Origin: Rotaria socialis
Taxonomy: Eukaryota > Rotifera > Eurotatoria > Philodinida > Philodinidae
Length of the DNA stretch: 64,000 bases
Reading direction: 5' to 3'
NCBI GenBank assembly: GCA_905331475.1
Contig: CAJNYU010001005.1
Coordinates: forward strand, 186,001-250,000
Part shown: positions 13,357-25,262 of the stretch, piece after piece
Numbering within the stretch: the first letter of the stretch is position 1
How the letters are laid out: every line of letters starts with the position of its first letter
Notes under the pieces: generated by a model
What the model was told of the DNA's origin: nothing
The model's input: only the letters and a program-made list of their open reading frames with translations
Databases searched by the model: none
Program-made: the position numbers and the translations under genes

Positions 13357-15607
13357 TTGTTTATTGTAAAAGAAACAACAACAGCAACAACAACAACAAA
13401 TACATCTTTTCTTCATCCCTGTACTCTTTGATTGCTCTACAGTATTGCCATACATTTTTCTATTTGATGTTTAGTGTTTCATGAGTATATATACATATGT
13501 TCTATACTAAAAAGGAGTTATGTGTGTGAGTTTATGTGTGTAAAATATCTTCTTTTTTTCTTTTAAATTATTTTCGTTTCCGAAGTTCATGAATCACAGA
13601 ACGATTACGAATGTTAGCATATATATAGGAGAAAATAATTGTAACAACCTTGAAGTTGCTTTTTATGATGAAAACGTTTTGTAAATTCTAACTATTGAAA
13701 AAAGTTGATTTAAATAAGTAAGAGTAAAAAATGAAACAAAATTTTTAGTATTTATTATCATATAAATGCCGGAATTATTGTTTTTGATAATTTGTGTTAT
13801 CAAAGATATCCAATCGATGAAAAAGCATATTTTAAGTAATCTAGATTATCTTTAGGTATGAGAATCTTGATAAAAGAAAAAAATCATTATGAATTTCCAG
13901 ATGTGAATAGCATTACAATATTGTACATGCAATAATAATATACATGATGCAGATTAATCATACTTATATCAGTATCTTGTATAGTAGAAATTAGGTACAT
14001 TGGCTATTGCGAACTTCTTTTTTTTCTAGTTTGATGACATCAAAACATTTATTACATTGATTAAAGAAAAAATTAGATTTAGACATTCAAAAAAAGATGC
14101 GGAAATGCACAGAATAATATGTGCGGACGGGTAATGCATATCAGAAAATGTTCAAAATGCATAGAATCTTATCTCAATTCAATAAATTACGTACCATTCA
14201 ATTGTTGTAGATTTCATATTCATGAGTCCTTTCACCTTTGCACAAGCTAATAAACTCTTGAGTGTTCATTATCTATTTCCGTACACGAGTGGATAATTTT
14301 AAAAGATTATGCTTGTACTCACAAGCATTAATTATTAGATGTACTTTTTTGGAAAAGTCAACATAATCTGAGATTTTCAACGTGTGCATTAAACGAAGTT
14401 GATCCAATTATTTTTCAATGATTTGACTCATAACTGTAAGTCATTGTCTTGAACGAAAAAAGAAATTACGAGTTTATTGCAATTAAGGGCACATGGCAAC
14501 AAACGTAGAATATGCCATGTTGAAAATAAGCACGTTTTATCAAGGTGAATGACTTTGTATGATTGTAAAAGTTATGCACATAACTCGCTCTTATTCTACT
14601 AGAAAAGTTATGATTCCCGCTTGCGGGAATTAAGTACATGTATTGAGAAAAATAGTACGACTCCTTTTTACTTGTTCGCTCCTTTTAGCGAAAAAGTTAA
14701 TCGTAAAAGTTTGTGTTATCGAAAATCAAATAGTTTTCACTCATAATAAAGATTATTGATGTATTGTATCTCATGAATCTTATATTAGATGAATTGTGTT
14801 TGACATTCAATTTTTTCTATTAAAGGAAATAAAATAATTACTTCGTGTTGTTCTTGGTATATAGATTCATTTGAATTCTTTTATATTAAAATCAATGGCT
14901 GATAAAACTTTTATCTGTAATTCAAAATAATTGCTTAAATCCAAAGAAATCTTCTTTGCTCATCAATAGAGACTTCGGAAGAGAAAATTTGATGGTAGTC
15001 AACAATGAAAAACGCTATAGGAGCGTCACAAGACTCTTAATAACATGAATTTATTAGTTTCGAAGTAGATAATATCAGTTGTTTTTATAGATTTAGAATT
15101 CACTAGTTCTTGAAAAATTACTTGCATGAAAATTATTTTTATCAGTTTTTCAAATATTGTATACTTCTTGTCTATACAATTTTTCTTTGATGAAACCATT
15201 TCTACTAATGAATGATTTAATCGATAGTGAAATTATACGGAATGGATTCAACTTTGTCCTATTCAATATTAGAATATATTAGTCTCATAAATAAAAATCA
15301 ATGATACCATGCTGTATCATAGTCCGTCTTAAATTACAAATACATATAGATTTCTGTTCGTTGTTAAAAAGTGACATCTATCAGATGTAATTTACACAAT
15401 CATTTCTCTAGTAGTTTGTCTTGTATTATGTTTTTATATATTTCCAATAGATAAAAAGTTTTCATAAAAAAAACATTGGATGTATTACTCATTCTATTGG
15501 ATAATCTTCAATTGCATTGTTATCGATCACTTATGTAGTGAAAAAACACCATTGTTGGTTAGATCGATCTTTGAACAAGTGTAGAACCATTGTGATCACC
15601 AATTAAG
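13357..15607. other. Intergenic region with three small hairpins
   Basis: Downstream of PDPK1 and upstream of the BAX-like gene. No exon seen. Three perfect short inverted repeats lie within 200 bases: arms 14491-14498/14513-14520, 14613-14620/14623-14630 (ATTCCCGC/GCGGGAAT) and 14675-14680/14687-14692. Their role is unknown. Confidence 0.5.
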
Positions 15608-16754
15608 ATGCCAACCAAAACTCGCACTAAAATCGCTACGGCAGATCAACCTGATCCATATGCCATGCGATTTGAACATGTCCCTTATATTCGTATGTAT
15701 TCGTTTTTTGACAGCTTCGAAAGTGTCAACATATCTCGTTTCTTTTTGTTTTCTAATAATAGAAACTGATTATAACGATAGTTCACCGTATCGAAAAAGT
15801 GTAGAAGATGTAACAGAAGAAACTCGGTATATATTAGAAGAATTTATTATTGAACGAGCAACAGAAGATGGCGTCGATATGGGCTTGATGAGACCTATTA
15901 TTGATATTAATCTTACTGCACGTAAGAATTTCTTATAATATTATTTTTCAATTGCTCATTAATTGTTCTTACTTAATCTAGTTCCACAATATCGACAAAT
16001 TCAACAAATTGCTCGTCGATTACGTATGATTGGTGATGAACTCGATGCTGATCAAAGAATTAAAAGGTATACAATAAGTCGACTCAGCTTTTTATTAATA
16101 TTTCTATGACAGAACTATTTTCAGAATAAGCATTTAAAAGGTAAACTAGGCTAGATACCTTACCTCGCTTGCCTTTTATCCTAACATTCGCAGCTTTCTA
16201 TCAATTGCTATACTTGCTTCTTACTACATAGAAAACAAACTATTTTATTGATATATATATTTTTTTATTTATTTATTTTCTTAGCATGGTTGATCAAGTG
16301 CCTGTTAACAGTCCATATGAAACATTTAGCGATGTTGCTAAAGAACTATTTTGTGATGGCATTTATAATTGGGGACGAATTGTAACACTATTTTTTTTTA
16401 CCTATAAACTTATCATTAAAGTATGCTTGAACAATACCAATAGCAATGAAATGATTTGCATTACTTTTTTCGTTTAGTCACTTCGAGATCAGCCAGCATC
16501 AATTTTACAGGTTCTTGTTGATTGGACGGTACGCTTTGTCAAAGAACTTGTTGCTCCATGGATTGTTGGCAAAGGTGGTTGGGTAAGTTTTCACATCCTA
16601 GGTTTTTTACTTTACTTACTGCTTTTTTTCTTCAAAAATTTAGTTAGTTATCTTACGTGACGCTGTACCTCAATCACGTTTAACAACACTTGGCATCTTC
16701 CTCAGTGGAATGGTAGCAACTATTATGGTTCTTTATTTCTATCGACGAATCTGA
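15608..16754 (+). CDS. BAX: BAX-like Bcl-2 family apoptosis effector
   Basis: Six in-frame exons: 15608-15692, 15763-15921, 15982-16066, 16285-16420, 16478-16582, 16644-16754; 226 residues (human BAX 192, BAK 211). The BH3 helix reads QQIARRLRMIGDELDAD, nearly the BAX core IGDELD. BH1 reads ELFCDGIYNWGRIVTLFFF (BAX-like DGxxNWGRVV). BH2 is centred on APWIVGKGGW. The C-terminus is one hydrophobic helix (TTLGIFLSGMVATIMVLYFY) followed by RRI, a mitochondrial outer-membrane tail anchor. With BH1-3 and a tail anchor, and the BAX-type BH3, it is best read as a pore-forming pro-apoptotic member rather than an anti-apoptotic one. That functional split is inference from the BH3 sequence. The ATG follows AATTAAG, a possible trans-splice acceptor. 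Confidence 0.9.
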
Positions 16755-17903
16755 TATATAATCTTAATCATATAATAGAGCAGATAAAATATAGTTTCTT
16801 TATTAAAATATTCAGTTTTTAATAACAATATGTATGATATATATATATTATTATCTTATTTGTACTTGTTTGTTTTTTTTTTCGTATTGTGCAATTCGAT
16901 AATCTAAATCAATTGCTTTATATAATAAATATATTCGCATTCTACTTGATCAAATATAAAATACGCAGTAAAAAATGAGACGAGAATGCATGCAACTATC
17001 TTTTTGTTTTTCTCATAAATAACTTCCTTATTTTTCAAGTAAGTCAATCGTGATAGTAGGTTTTGATTTTATTAACGCTTTAAATATTACATTTGATTTG
17101 ATTTGCAGAAGATAAATTTTTAACTGTCGTTCTTAGCCGGGAACTGAGACTTAGGCTCTACGATTAATGCGGACACTTTGTGTGGTGATTTGATTTAAAA
17201 AAATAGCAACAAGTATACTAATGCTGAATTGTGGAAAAAAACATCTGACTGCATTTCTCTATTTGAATTATATCTGTGTTATTTTCAAACTAAATCAGAA
17301 ACGTTCTTGTTTTTGACAAGACAGGAATCGTTTGCGCAACAAGATATTCTGCTGTTAGTTGAGCTAGTTCATTGTACAAGGGAATACGTGCATCAGAAAC
17401 TGACAATATATCGATATTTCTGATCAGCGAAAAATACTTTAAAGATAAACTAGATCTGATTTAGTTCAGGTTCACAATATTATTTCATTCGAAATCCTAC
17501 AAAAATTTACTATGAAAGTTCAATTATTTTCTATCCACTGGTTTATGTATGAAAAACAATTGCAAAGATTAGAGTGAAGTATATATATGATGAAGTTAGC
17601 TATTCGAAAAAACAGAGATAGTTACCTACTACCACTAAAATATAGAAAAGTTTATCTGATGGAATGCAAGCGAGTCAGACTATTGTCTGTCGTCAAAAAA
17701 CCTCATATTTTACATTATACAATCAATCTAGTGACAATACATCATAGCTTTATTTCATATAGCGTCTTGAGTACATAATTTCTTGACAAAGATGTCCGTC
17801 ATTTGTTTTTGAAGCTAGCAACGAATGATAAAAAATTGTTAAAAAATGCAGCGAAACTTATTTTATGCGCTGTAATCAATGAAAATGACTGTTTCTTTTG
17901 AGT
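16755..17903. other. Intergenic region
   Basis: AT-rich sequence downstream of the BAX-like gene. Open frames at 17229-17423 and 17587-17778 lack splice context and coding-like composition. Nothing else seen. Confidence 0.5.
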
Positions 17904-18293
17904 CTATGTCTGCCTTGTATAAATGCCAGTTTCTATAGTACCTGTTGAGTTTTCTATTTGTTGCACACCCTCAAGGTTGTCAAATAGGTAGAGTTTGTTG
18001 GGCGTGGCTGTAGCTGTGTGAGTATTGATCATTGTAATAGTAAGGACAACACCCACGCCGACACTCAAATTTTTGTACAATTTTTGCGGACGCTTACGAA
18101 ACAAGTCAACAGATAGGACGACGGTAACAAGCAGAGAAAGAATGACAAGGAAGAGAAATCGAATAGAACGAAAATCGAAATCGAGGCAGTGATGACGTGA
18201 TTGGCGTGCATTGCTGTTCTTCCTTTGTTTATTCTTCCGATACGGTATATCTTGACTCCGAAGACACCGAGCCGGGAGAAGGAATCGAACCAT
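17904..18293 (-). CDS. Hypothetical membrane protein ORF, possibly a gene fragment
   Basis: A single 129-codon ATG-started frame, clearly more GC-rich than its surroundings. It begins MVRFLLPARCLRSQD, has a basic stretch (RKNKQRK), one strong hydrophobic helix (about residues 46-62, LFLVILSLLVTVVLSV), a second weaker hydrophobic stretch (VGVGVVLTITMI), and a Thr-rich tail. This could be a type II membrane protein N-terminus whose later exons are missing, or a fragment of a mobile element. I do not recognise it and no neighbour suggests a role. The composition shift is the main reason to list it. Confidence 0.3.
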   Translation of the reverse strand: MVRFLLPARCLRSQDIPYRKNKQRKNSNARQSRHHCLDFDFRSIRFLFLVILSLLVTVVLSVDLFRKRPQKLYKNLSVGVGVVLTITMINTHTATATPNKLYLFDNLEGVQQIENSTGTIETGIYTRQT

Positions 18294-19219
18294 GTATTTA
18301 TATTGAAATGAAGAAAATTGAAATATTTAGATAATGAAAAAGTCTGTTATCTATGCTGTTATGATATTTAGTAACATAGAGAAGTATAAAACGAGAACCA
18401 GGAGTAAATTGACATTACATTTCTCTTTTATATTAGAATTGGTATTACTTGTAAAAATATAGTTCTAACGATCGAAACGTCGTAAAAAGTGTTATCTACC
18501 TCTTAAATTTCTAATTTGAATGTTCTATCAATTCGTTCAATATTGTTAATCAATGTGGGACAGTATATGATAATAATCACATCCTTGCTGAATCCAACAT
18601 GATTTGATGTTCATGAATATATCTTATCATATAAAATAAAATTTCCGTTTGAGTACAGTGTTACCAGTACTATTCTACATTAAAATCAATAAACGTCATT
18701 AAATTAATTGCCTCAATTGATTCTAGAATACTTTACAGAAAAACAATTTCAATAATTTCCGTTCAGAAACACGATTAATTTGAAAATTGCCTAATATTCA
18801 CTCAAATTTTTGTTAAAGAAATGTGTATTTAATTAATAGAGAACAATTAGCTTCTATGATCAACTTCAATATCATTTTTCAAAAATATGCGTATGACTTT
18901 TCTATGTTAAATATTGAATACAGACAGTATAATAATGTCTAAGCATAGTTCTAATACAATTTCTTTTTTCTTTATGTGCAAAACATTTTCAATCCTTAGT
19001 ACATATTATTAATACTCATCAAATTCTTATTGATTTACACATCAAAGGTAATGCAATCATAGATAAAAGAGCATTCTAATTCATAGAGAAGAAAAAAAGC
19101 TTTCGAAAATACACAAGTTTTTCATCCAAAATAAAATGTGATGATTTGTTGCTTTTGCTTTCAGAGTTCATATTATTATGAGCCTATACGATAAAAAAAA
19201 GAAAAAGATTTATAGTATA
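18294..19219. other. Intergenic region
   Basis: Strongly AT-rich, many stops in all frames, no repeat structure or exon noticed. Confidence 0.5.
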
Positions 19220-20506
19220 TCAAAATTTCAAATAGTTCTCATCGTCCGGCGGATAGTTACGATGATGACCCATGCTTGTAGTTGCTGGTGAATGAACCGA
19301 TCTGTATATAGACTGTTGATCTAGTTCTTTTCGATCGGTGGCATTATGACGTTCACAGTTAACAGTTCGTCGTCGTTGATTATCTTGTTCTTGAGAATCG
19401 TCTTCATCAAGTTCACGCGGTGACTTATAAAGAGGATAGCGAAGAGCTTCAACTGAACGTACACGACGTGTTGGATTTAATAATTGTCGACTATTGGAAC
19501 TATTATAATCTCGACGACGGCTCATACATTCATTGTGTCGATTATGATAACGATAGTATGGTGAGGGGGATCGAACACGATTTTCAAAGTTTAACATTGA
19601 TGTAGCATTTGGAAGATTTGCTGTTAAAGATGATGATGCTGTTGGTTGTGGTGGCGGTCCAGGTATAATAATTTCTTCATCATTATAATAAACCCCACGT
19701 TTCAATGGGGCTTCAACACGTAATTCTCCATGTTCCAAATAAGAAACTACTTTTGTTAAATCAACTGTACGCGGCAATGTTATTTTACGTGAGAATTTTT
19801 TTGATACACGTTGTTGGGTGGGATCTGGTGATGCTAATCTATTAGTTTTACCTTGTACAATTAAATCTCTTCCCTGAATAAATACTTCAAGTTCATCCGC
19901 TGTATAGCCTCGACAATCAATACGATATTCAAGTTTTCGATTATTACTAGAAATTTTTCCACTAGATTTTTGATCATCGCGTATTAATTGTGGAGCAGTT
20001 GTTGGTGATGTTAACATACGTTCAATATCTGGTGAGCGTAACAAACGACTACCCGCATGACTTGCATTGTTAACATTGGGTGCACGAGGTGTACGAATGT
20101 GTGCACGCTTCTGACGAGGAATTTCAATAATTAAACGATTTGTATCACGTTCGATATGAGACTGTAAATGATCAACATCAGCATCAGATGGAATTGAAAA
20201 TGTTTGTATAGCAATATGATTTTTATTGTTTGTTGACCGATAATCAGATGGTGGAATTCGTCGACGATATGCAGTAATAATTAAACGACCATATTGAGAT
20301 GTATCAATAGAATAATCGTATTTTTTTAGACCAAACGGTGATTCTACAACAATGGGTATTATAGAGGTGGAAGACGATGATGAAGGGATGCCACCAGTTT
20401 TTGTCAATGTTGGCAATGGTGATTGCCAACCAGATCCACGTACATTATTGGATCGCCGACGATGATTAATATATTCACTGTCCGAATCGGAATAGTAGCG
20501 ACTCAT
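19220..20506 (-). CDS. Small heat shock protein with two alpha-crystallin domains
   Basis: One uninterrupted exon of 428 residues starting at the ATG at 20506 (MSRYYSDSDSEY). A second alpha-crystallin domain at about 190-268 is canonical: LEYRIDCRGYTADELEVFIQ, then GRDLIVQGK, then FSRKITLPRTVDLTKV and the ELRVEAPL strand. A first, more diverged domain at about 60-130 keeps the same layout (KYDYSIDTSQYGRLIITAYR ... AIQTFSIPSDADVDHLQSHI ... NRLIIEIP). An EEIIIPG segment follows, resembling the I-x-I C-terminal anchor, then a long Arg/Asn/Tyr-rich tail to residue 428. Family members are ATP-independent holdase chaperones. Double-domain members are known in flatworms; most animal family members have one domain. 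Total length is about twice the usual. No intron, unlike its neighbours. Confidence 0.85.
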   Translation of the reverse strand: MSRYYSDSDSEYINHRRRSNNVRGSGWQSPLPTLTKTGGIPSSSSSTSIIPIVVESPFGLKKYDYSIDTSQYGRLIITAYRRRIPPSDYRSTNNKNHIAIQTFSIPSDADVDHLQSHIERDTNRLIIEIPRQKRAHIRTPRAPNVNNASHAGSRLLRSPDIERMLTSPTTAPQLIRDDQKSSGKISSNNRKLEYRIDCRGYTADELEVFIQGRDLIVQGKTNRLASPDPTQQRVSKKFSRKITLPRTVDLTKVVSYLEHGELRVEAPLKRGVYYNDEEIIIPGPPPQPTASSSLTANLPNATSMLNFENRVRSPSPYYRYHNRHNECMSRRRDYNSSNSRQLLNPTRRVRSVEALRYPLYKSPRELDEDDSQEQDNQRRRTVNCERHNATDRKELDQQSIYRSVHSPATTSMGHHRNYPPDDENYLKF

Positions 20507-22545
20507 CAGTGCCAACAAGCAAAACGCATCGTTATTCTTACTGTGAAGTTAAAGTCGAAAGAATCAAGAAGGACAACATATCAACCGCATACGATCAATA
20601 ACTTTTGAATAAAAGAAACAATATTTCTACGCATATTCTATAAACTATTTACAATATATACTAGATGCTATTAAATAAAGATTGCAGTACTTTTTATAGG
20701 ATTCATCATGTTCTGATGTATAAGAATGAATATAACCTTCTCGTTGATGCGTGAAACATGCACATAAACTCCCTCCCCCCTCCCCACCCGTAGTACATCG
20801 TTCTCTTTTTAATTCTTTTACTTGAATGAATGTTAATGAGAGCAGTTCTTTCATTGAGTGATTACTTTTCAGTTGAGACTTTGCAGACAATGAAGGCCAA
20901 ATAAATTGTAGGTATTCTAAAACAAGATTTCGTGTCCTTGGTTTTGTCCTTGCCGATATATTGCACGTTGATAGTATTTTTACAATAAATGCTTAGGTTC
21001 TCCTACAGAAAATCAGAAAAAAGTAATTTTTGAAGTGTGGCTTAAAGCTTGGCACCGGCACACAGTTGTTAATATGATAAGTATATTCTTTTACAATAGC
21101 TGCAAATCAAAAGATTAAGACTATTTACAAGAAAACTGCTTCTCACAGATGTTTGTTTCTACCAAACGGTATGAAGTCAGTATCGCAAAAATGATTTTCC
21201 ATGAAGTAAATACAGAATTCATTTGCAACCTAATTATTTTAACAGTTCCATTTCTCTATATTCATAAGTTGAAGAACATGAACTACTTCGTTAGGTATTC
21301 TTAGCTTATTCGAGTGTCCATAATGTATATATGATCTAGAATCAAAGCGAAATATTCATTTGAAAGATTTTCCCCATAAAATGCTATTCAAATTTACATA
21401 AAAATATTCACGTTTGATAATGACATTTCACTTGTACGTCAAGCCAGTTGCTCGTGCCTATGTTTTCATATTTTGATAAGCAATCGAAATATAGTAATAC
21501 AAGTTAAACCTATATTCACTGAATTTGACAAAAAATAATATTGAAAAGAAGAAACCTAATATTTGAAGTTAGATATCCATGAATGCTATCGACAATTGAA
21601 CATGAGACATAAAATTCATTTATTTTTTATTTTTACTTTTACAGCAAGAAAAAGATAAAATAATATTTCTGACAATAAAAATACGATGATTGATTGAACA
21701 AAATGATGACTGGCAAAAGGAAATGTAATGCCATTTATTTTATTGATCATTGATAAATAAATGTAAATATAATGTTATACAAATTCAAAGAAAAATCAGA
21801 TTAAAATGCATCTTCTCTAAAGCTCAGTCACCATTACTAACCAATTGGCATCGTCATCCACTTCCCCAACCACGGCGCATTCTTTCTAAAAAATTAGAAA
21901 TATCTATTATTTATATGTTGCAAATAGTTTATTGTTTTTTCTTCGGTTTGTAATTATAGTGATCACACTGCATCTATTCAAACTCATACATAATATATAT
22001 TATGGAGGATTTCCTAAAGGACAAGTAGTGTTTCGTGTTTCTTTTTTTTTCCTGTGATTATTGTATGCATATTTATAGATAATTGCCTAGCTAGCTGAGT
22101 CACTTACGTGCGTACATTCCTTTATACTTTTGTCTTCTTGCGTTTTAACATTTTTGTCGACTCGAAAATGATCCATTTAGATAGCATTGAGAAAAAAAAC
22201 TATCTCATTGAATTGCTTTTATTCATAGAACTTGTAAGCTTTAGAAATAGTCATTTCAACTGTTACTGATGATAATCGATAAGACGGTAGATTTGAATGA
22301 TCGCTGACTCAACGATCGTTGCAAACGCGGCAGTCTTTTATCTATATTGTGCAATTCGAAAGATGGGCGTTCCCTAGATCATCAGTTTAGTTCTATCTGA
22401 ACATTGACGACTATAGCATTCTATGAATATCTATGCTCCAAAAAATAGATGATGATCGCATATCAAGATTTTTAAATCAGCCTTGAGGGTGGGTGAAACA
22501 TATCTAGAACGAACAGAATCATGGAGCATCAATAGTGTGGTCGCT
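20507..22545. other. Intergenic region
   Basis: About 2 kb upstream of the minus-strand small heat shock gene. It contains a C-rich tract near 20770-20790 and otherwise AT-rich DNA. No exon with splice context was found. The heat-shock gene's promoter should lie in the first few hundred bases; I saw no clear tandem nGAAn array. Confidence 0.45.
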
Positions 22546-23149
22546 TCAATCTATATGTAATCTTTGAATAGTCAAATTGTTAGAACTTTGCGTAAGGTTA
22601 ACTTCACGATTCTGAACTTGATTAAAAGTAATGCGACGGATGAAGACTAGAGAAATTTGTTCATTGTAAAAAAAGATAAATTCTGCTTTTTTTATAACTA
22701 AAAAGAAGTCAATATAATACATTATTCTTATGTACCTTAGCATCATTTTTATTTTATCAATATCGTCAGAACGATTCATTTTAAAAGCAACAAAAACAAC
22801 CGGAAAACGAAATAAGACAAATACAGTATAGATAATCTTTGTTATTTATACAGTCAACTAGAAAGGTCACATAACGATACAAGAAAAAAGATATTCTTCT
22901 CTGTACACGATAGAATTTATCGCCATAGAAATCAGTGTATAACTTACCATCACGGGCTCGATGCAGTGGCATCAAAAAGTATTTTACCAGAATGATATTC
23001 TCTTCTAATGGAATGGTCTCTTTCACAGCATCTGATGGAAAGTATTCTTCTTGCTGTTCATTTAAATATGAACGAATCCGATAAGCTGATGATGTACTTG
23101 CAAATAATATAATTAAAGCAAGCAACATAGATATATATGATGCATGCAT
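22546..23149 (-). CDS. Small secreted protein, 100 residues, unrecognised
   Basis: Two exons: 23149-22948 and 22646-22546, joined in frame through a 301-base intron with GTAAGT donor and a CTCTAG acceptor. The start MHASYISMLLALIILFASTS is a clear signal peptide with probable cleavage after SSA. The mature part is about 78 residues, acidic near its N-terminus (NEQQEEYFPSDAVKE), without cysteines, ending QRLHID. There is an NLT/NNLT glycosylation context near the C-terminus. I do not recognise the family. A short cysteine-free secreted protein could be a prohormone, but no amidation site is present. Confidence 0.55.
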
Positions 23150-23226
23150 ATTATAATCGTAATTGGCTTCGTCTTCTTTTAGGAATGTATCTTAAATGAG
23201 AATCAATATGAAAAAGAAATATTCTT

Positions 23227-23271
<45 letters not shown>

Positions 23272-23872
23272 CTTTTTTCTCTACGTCATCATCTATGCAA
23301 CTGAATTATTCCTCTCACTTCTATTATATTCTTTTCTACTTTTCATCAATAATCAATCTATGGTCGTGTCTTTCTATTAATTCGATTAGAAAAGTTATTT
23401 GAATAGTTTCGACTTGACTATTTTAAAGACAATCTACTGTACATGTATTTTCTACTTGGTTAAACAACATCTAAATATTGGTAAAAACTTATCTTTACTT
23501 ACGATATTGAATATTGTTCTTTTATATTCTGACTCTTTTTGTGTTTACTAAGAATATATCATTCAATGGGTTTGTACACAGTTTCCAACTGTGTCCCTAT
23601 TTAGGCTTCAATTTTATTTATATATAGATAGTGAAAATAATAATAATAAACGATGCGGCCTATTGTCTAATAAAGTCTCTGCTTTCCAGAGCGATGCAGT
23701 CTCTTAACAAATCTGATGTGAATGAACAAATTTCACACTGGTATTAAATTAAGAATTGTCTTCTGTCATGTTGCTTCTATCTTATTTCCCAATAGACCGA
23801 TGTCAAACAGTTGGCCCACAAAATATTCTTTAGTTTTACGCTACAATTACGAATTCGTCTAATCCAAACAAG
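23150..23872. other. Intergenic region with AC/AT microsatellite
   Basis: Upstream of the small secreted protein gene. A (AC)n(AT)n microsatellite runs from about 23226 to 23263. Nothing else supported. Confidence 0.6.
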
Positions 23873-24130
23873 ATCCCATGTGATTCAAACCGGAAGAAAA
23901 CTGGCGGTACATCAACGGTTCACCGTTCGGTATAATGTGCGCTCTACCGTCGATATACCGCCGATTTTTCATGAAAGTGATGCATCCTTTTTATTAGTAT
24001 AAAATCCCATGTGATTCACACCGGAAAAAATCGGCGGTATACCGACGGTTCGCCGTTCGGCATAATGTGCGCTCTACCGTCGGTATACCGACGATTTTTC
24101 ATCAAAGTGATGCATCCTTTTGTATAGTAT
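23873..24130. repeat. Two tandem copies of a 131-base unit with internal inverted arms
   Basis: Unit 1 is 23873-24003 and unit 2 is 24004-24130, each starting ATCCCATGTGATTCA and ending GTGATGCATCCTTTT. Inside each unit is an inverted pair; in unit 2 the arms are 24026-24049 and 24076-24099, 24 bases with one mismatch, centred on a CGGTATACCG core. Unit 1 is more diverged. The units are markedly more GC-rich than the surroundings. They could be a foldback or satellite-type mobile repeat. Confidence 0.8.
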
Positions 24131-25262
24131 AGAAACGACTAATTATTTTTTAAGTCTGTTGAAACCGACAGAATCGCGTTGAATTTGGTGCACTCTGATA
24201 ATGTCGATGTCCCTGAGCTGTCTGTAGTAGCCACATATGTCAAATCACCCACGAGAATCATTCCGGCAGTAGGATCCTATCGGATTCAGACAAGGGTCAG
24301 ACAGTGAATATACCGAATACCATATGGGTTTCAATAGAACCGACGAAATCTTATGGCATTCCTGGACACGGACCTACAGTCGGATCCGTGGTATTGGATC
24401 AATCGGATCCGATGTTGGACTTTAACGGGATCCAACTCTAACGAATCACCCTTGCACTCTGATGGCTCAAATGCTTATTTGATCGTGAATAAGAAAATGA
24501 TTTTTTCCGTCGGAACCGACAATAGGTCCGCGCTCAGGAATCCTATCGGATTCTGTCAGAGAGTCGGATTCATTCACCTGGGCAGTCCCATTTATGAGAT
24601 AAATATTTTATTAAAGATGTCGCTGTAAAAATAATAATTCGCAAAATATATTCTGAAATAGTTTTGTTTTCGATTAGTTCGAATTCTTTTCCGGAATAAA
24701 TCAAGATTTGACAACAAAAACGGTTTCTGGAAGCCTTTTTAGCCGAGACCGATGCTTATAAGCGCTACCACCGGTTATGATGAGTACTGCGGTATACCGG
24801 CGGTAGTGACAGAAAAAAGTGCGAGATGGGACACTAACATATTGAACTACTTTCTTCAAAGAGCAAAAGTATTGTTTTCACCTCAGTTATTAACTAACAA
24901 GATTTCTCATCAGATTAGCAAATGTGAGACTCTTTCGGGTATTTCAAGCATTTTTCGAGATTATAACCCTAAATTATCAACAATAATTCTAATTACCAGT
25001 CTATATGTTTTATGCAGTTCTCATGAGTAAATTTTATTATGAAGTGTTGTAAAAATATCTTTTAGTTTCATACCTTTTGACACGAAAAAAAAGGGGTTTC
25101 CATTAATTAATATTTAAATGAATACTCTTACAGAATTCTTCTTTTTTTCAATAATTTATATTAATTTATTGTTGACAATTGGAAGAGAAAATTTTTATTT
25201 CCTTATAGCCCAGTAAAAATTTTTAGGGATTAAAATCGATTATAATTTCGAAAACCTTTGGG
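24131..25262. other. Repeat-rich, locally GC-rich island
   Basis: Several short relatives of the preceding repeat recur here: CGGATCCGA-type and CGGAACCGAC-type words between 24140 and 24600, and at about 24764-24810 another inverted pair (GCGCTACCACCGG ... CCGGCGGTAG) around a CGGTATACCGG core. The open frames at 24353-24628 and 24752-25030 run through these repeats and are not supported as genes. Confidence 0.5.

Noticed and set aside
18270-18300. GGTTCGATTCC on the minus strand, matching a tRNA B-box
   Set aside because: The flanks cannot form a T-stem and no A-box lies at the right distance, so it is neither a tRNA nor a clear tRNA-derived SINE.
20507-20518. Upstream extension of the small heat shock protein frame
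   Set aside because: The four extra codons would start at TTG; the first ATG is at 20506.
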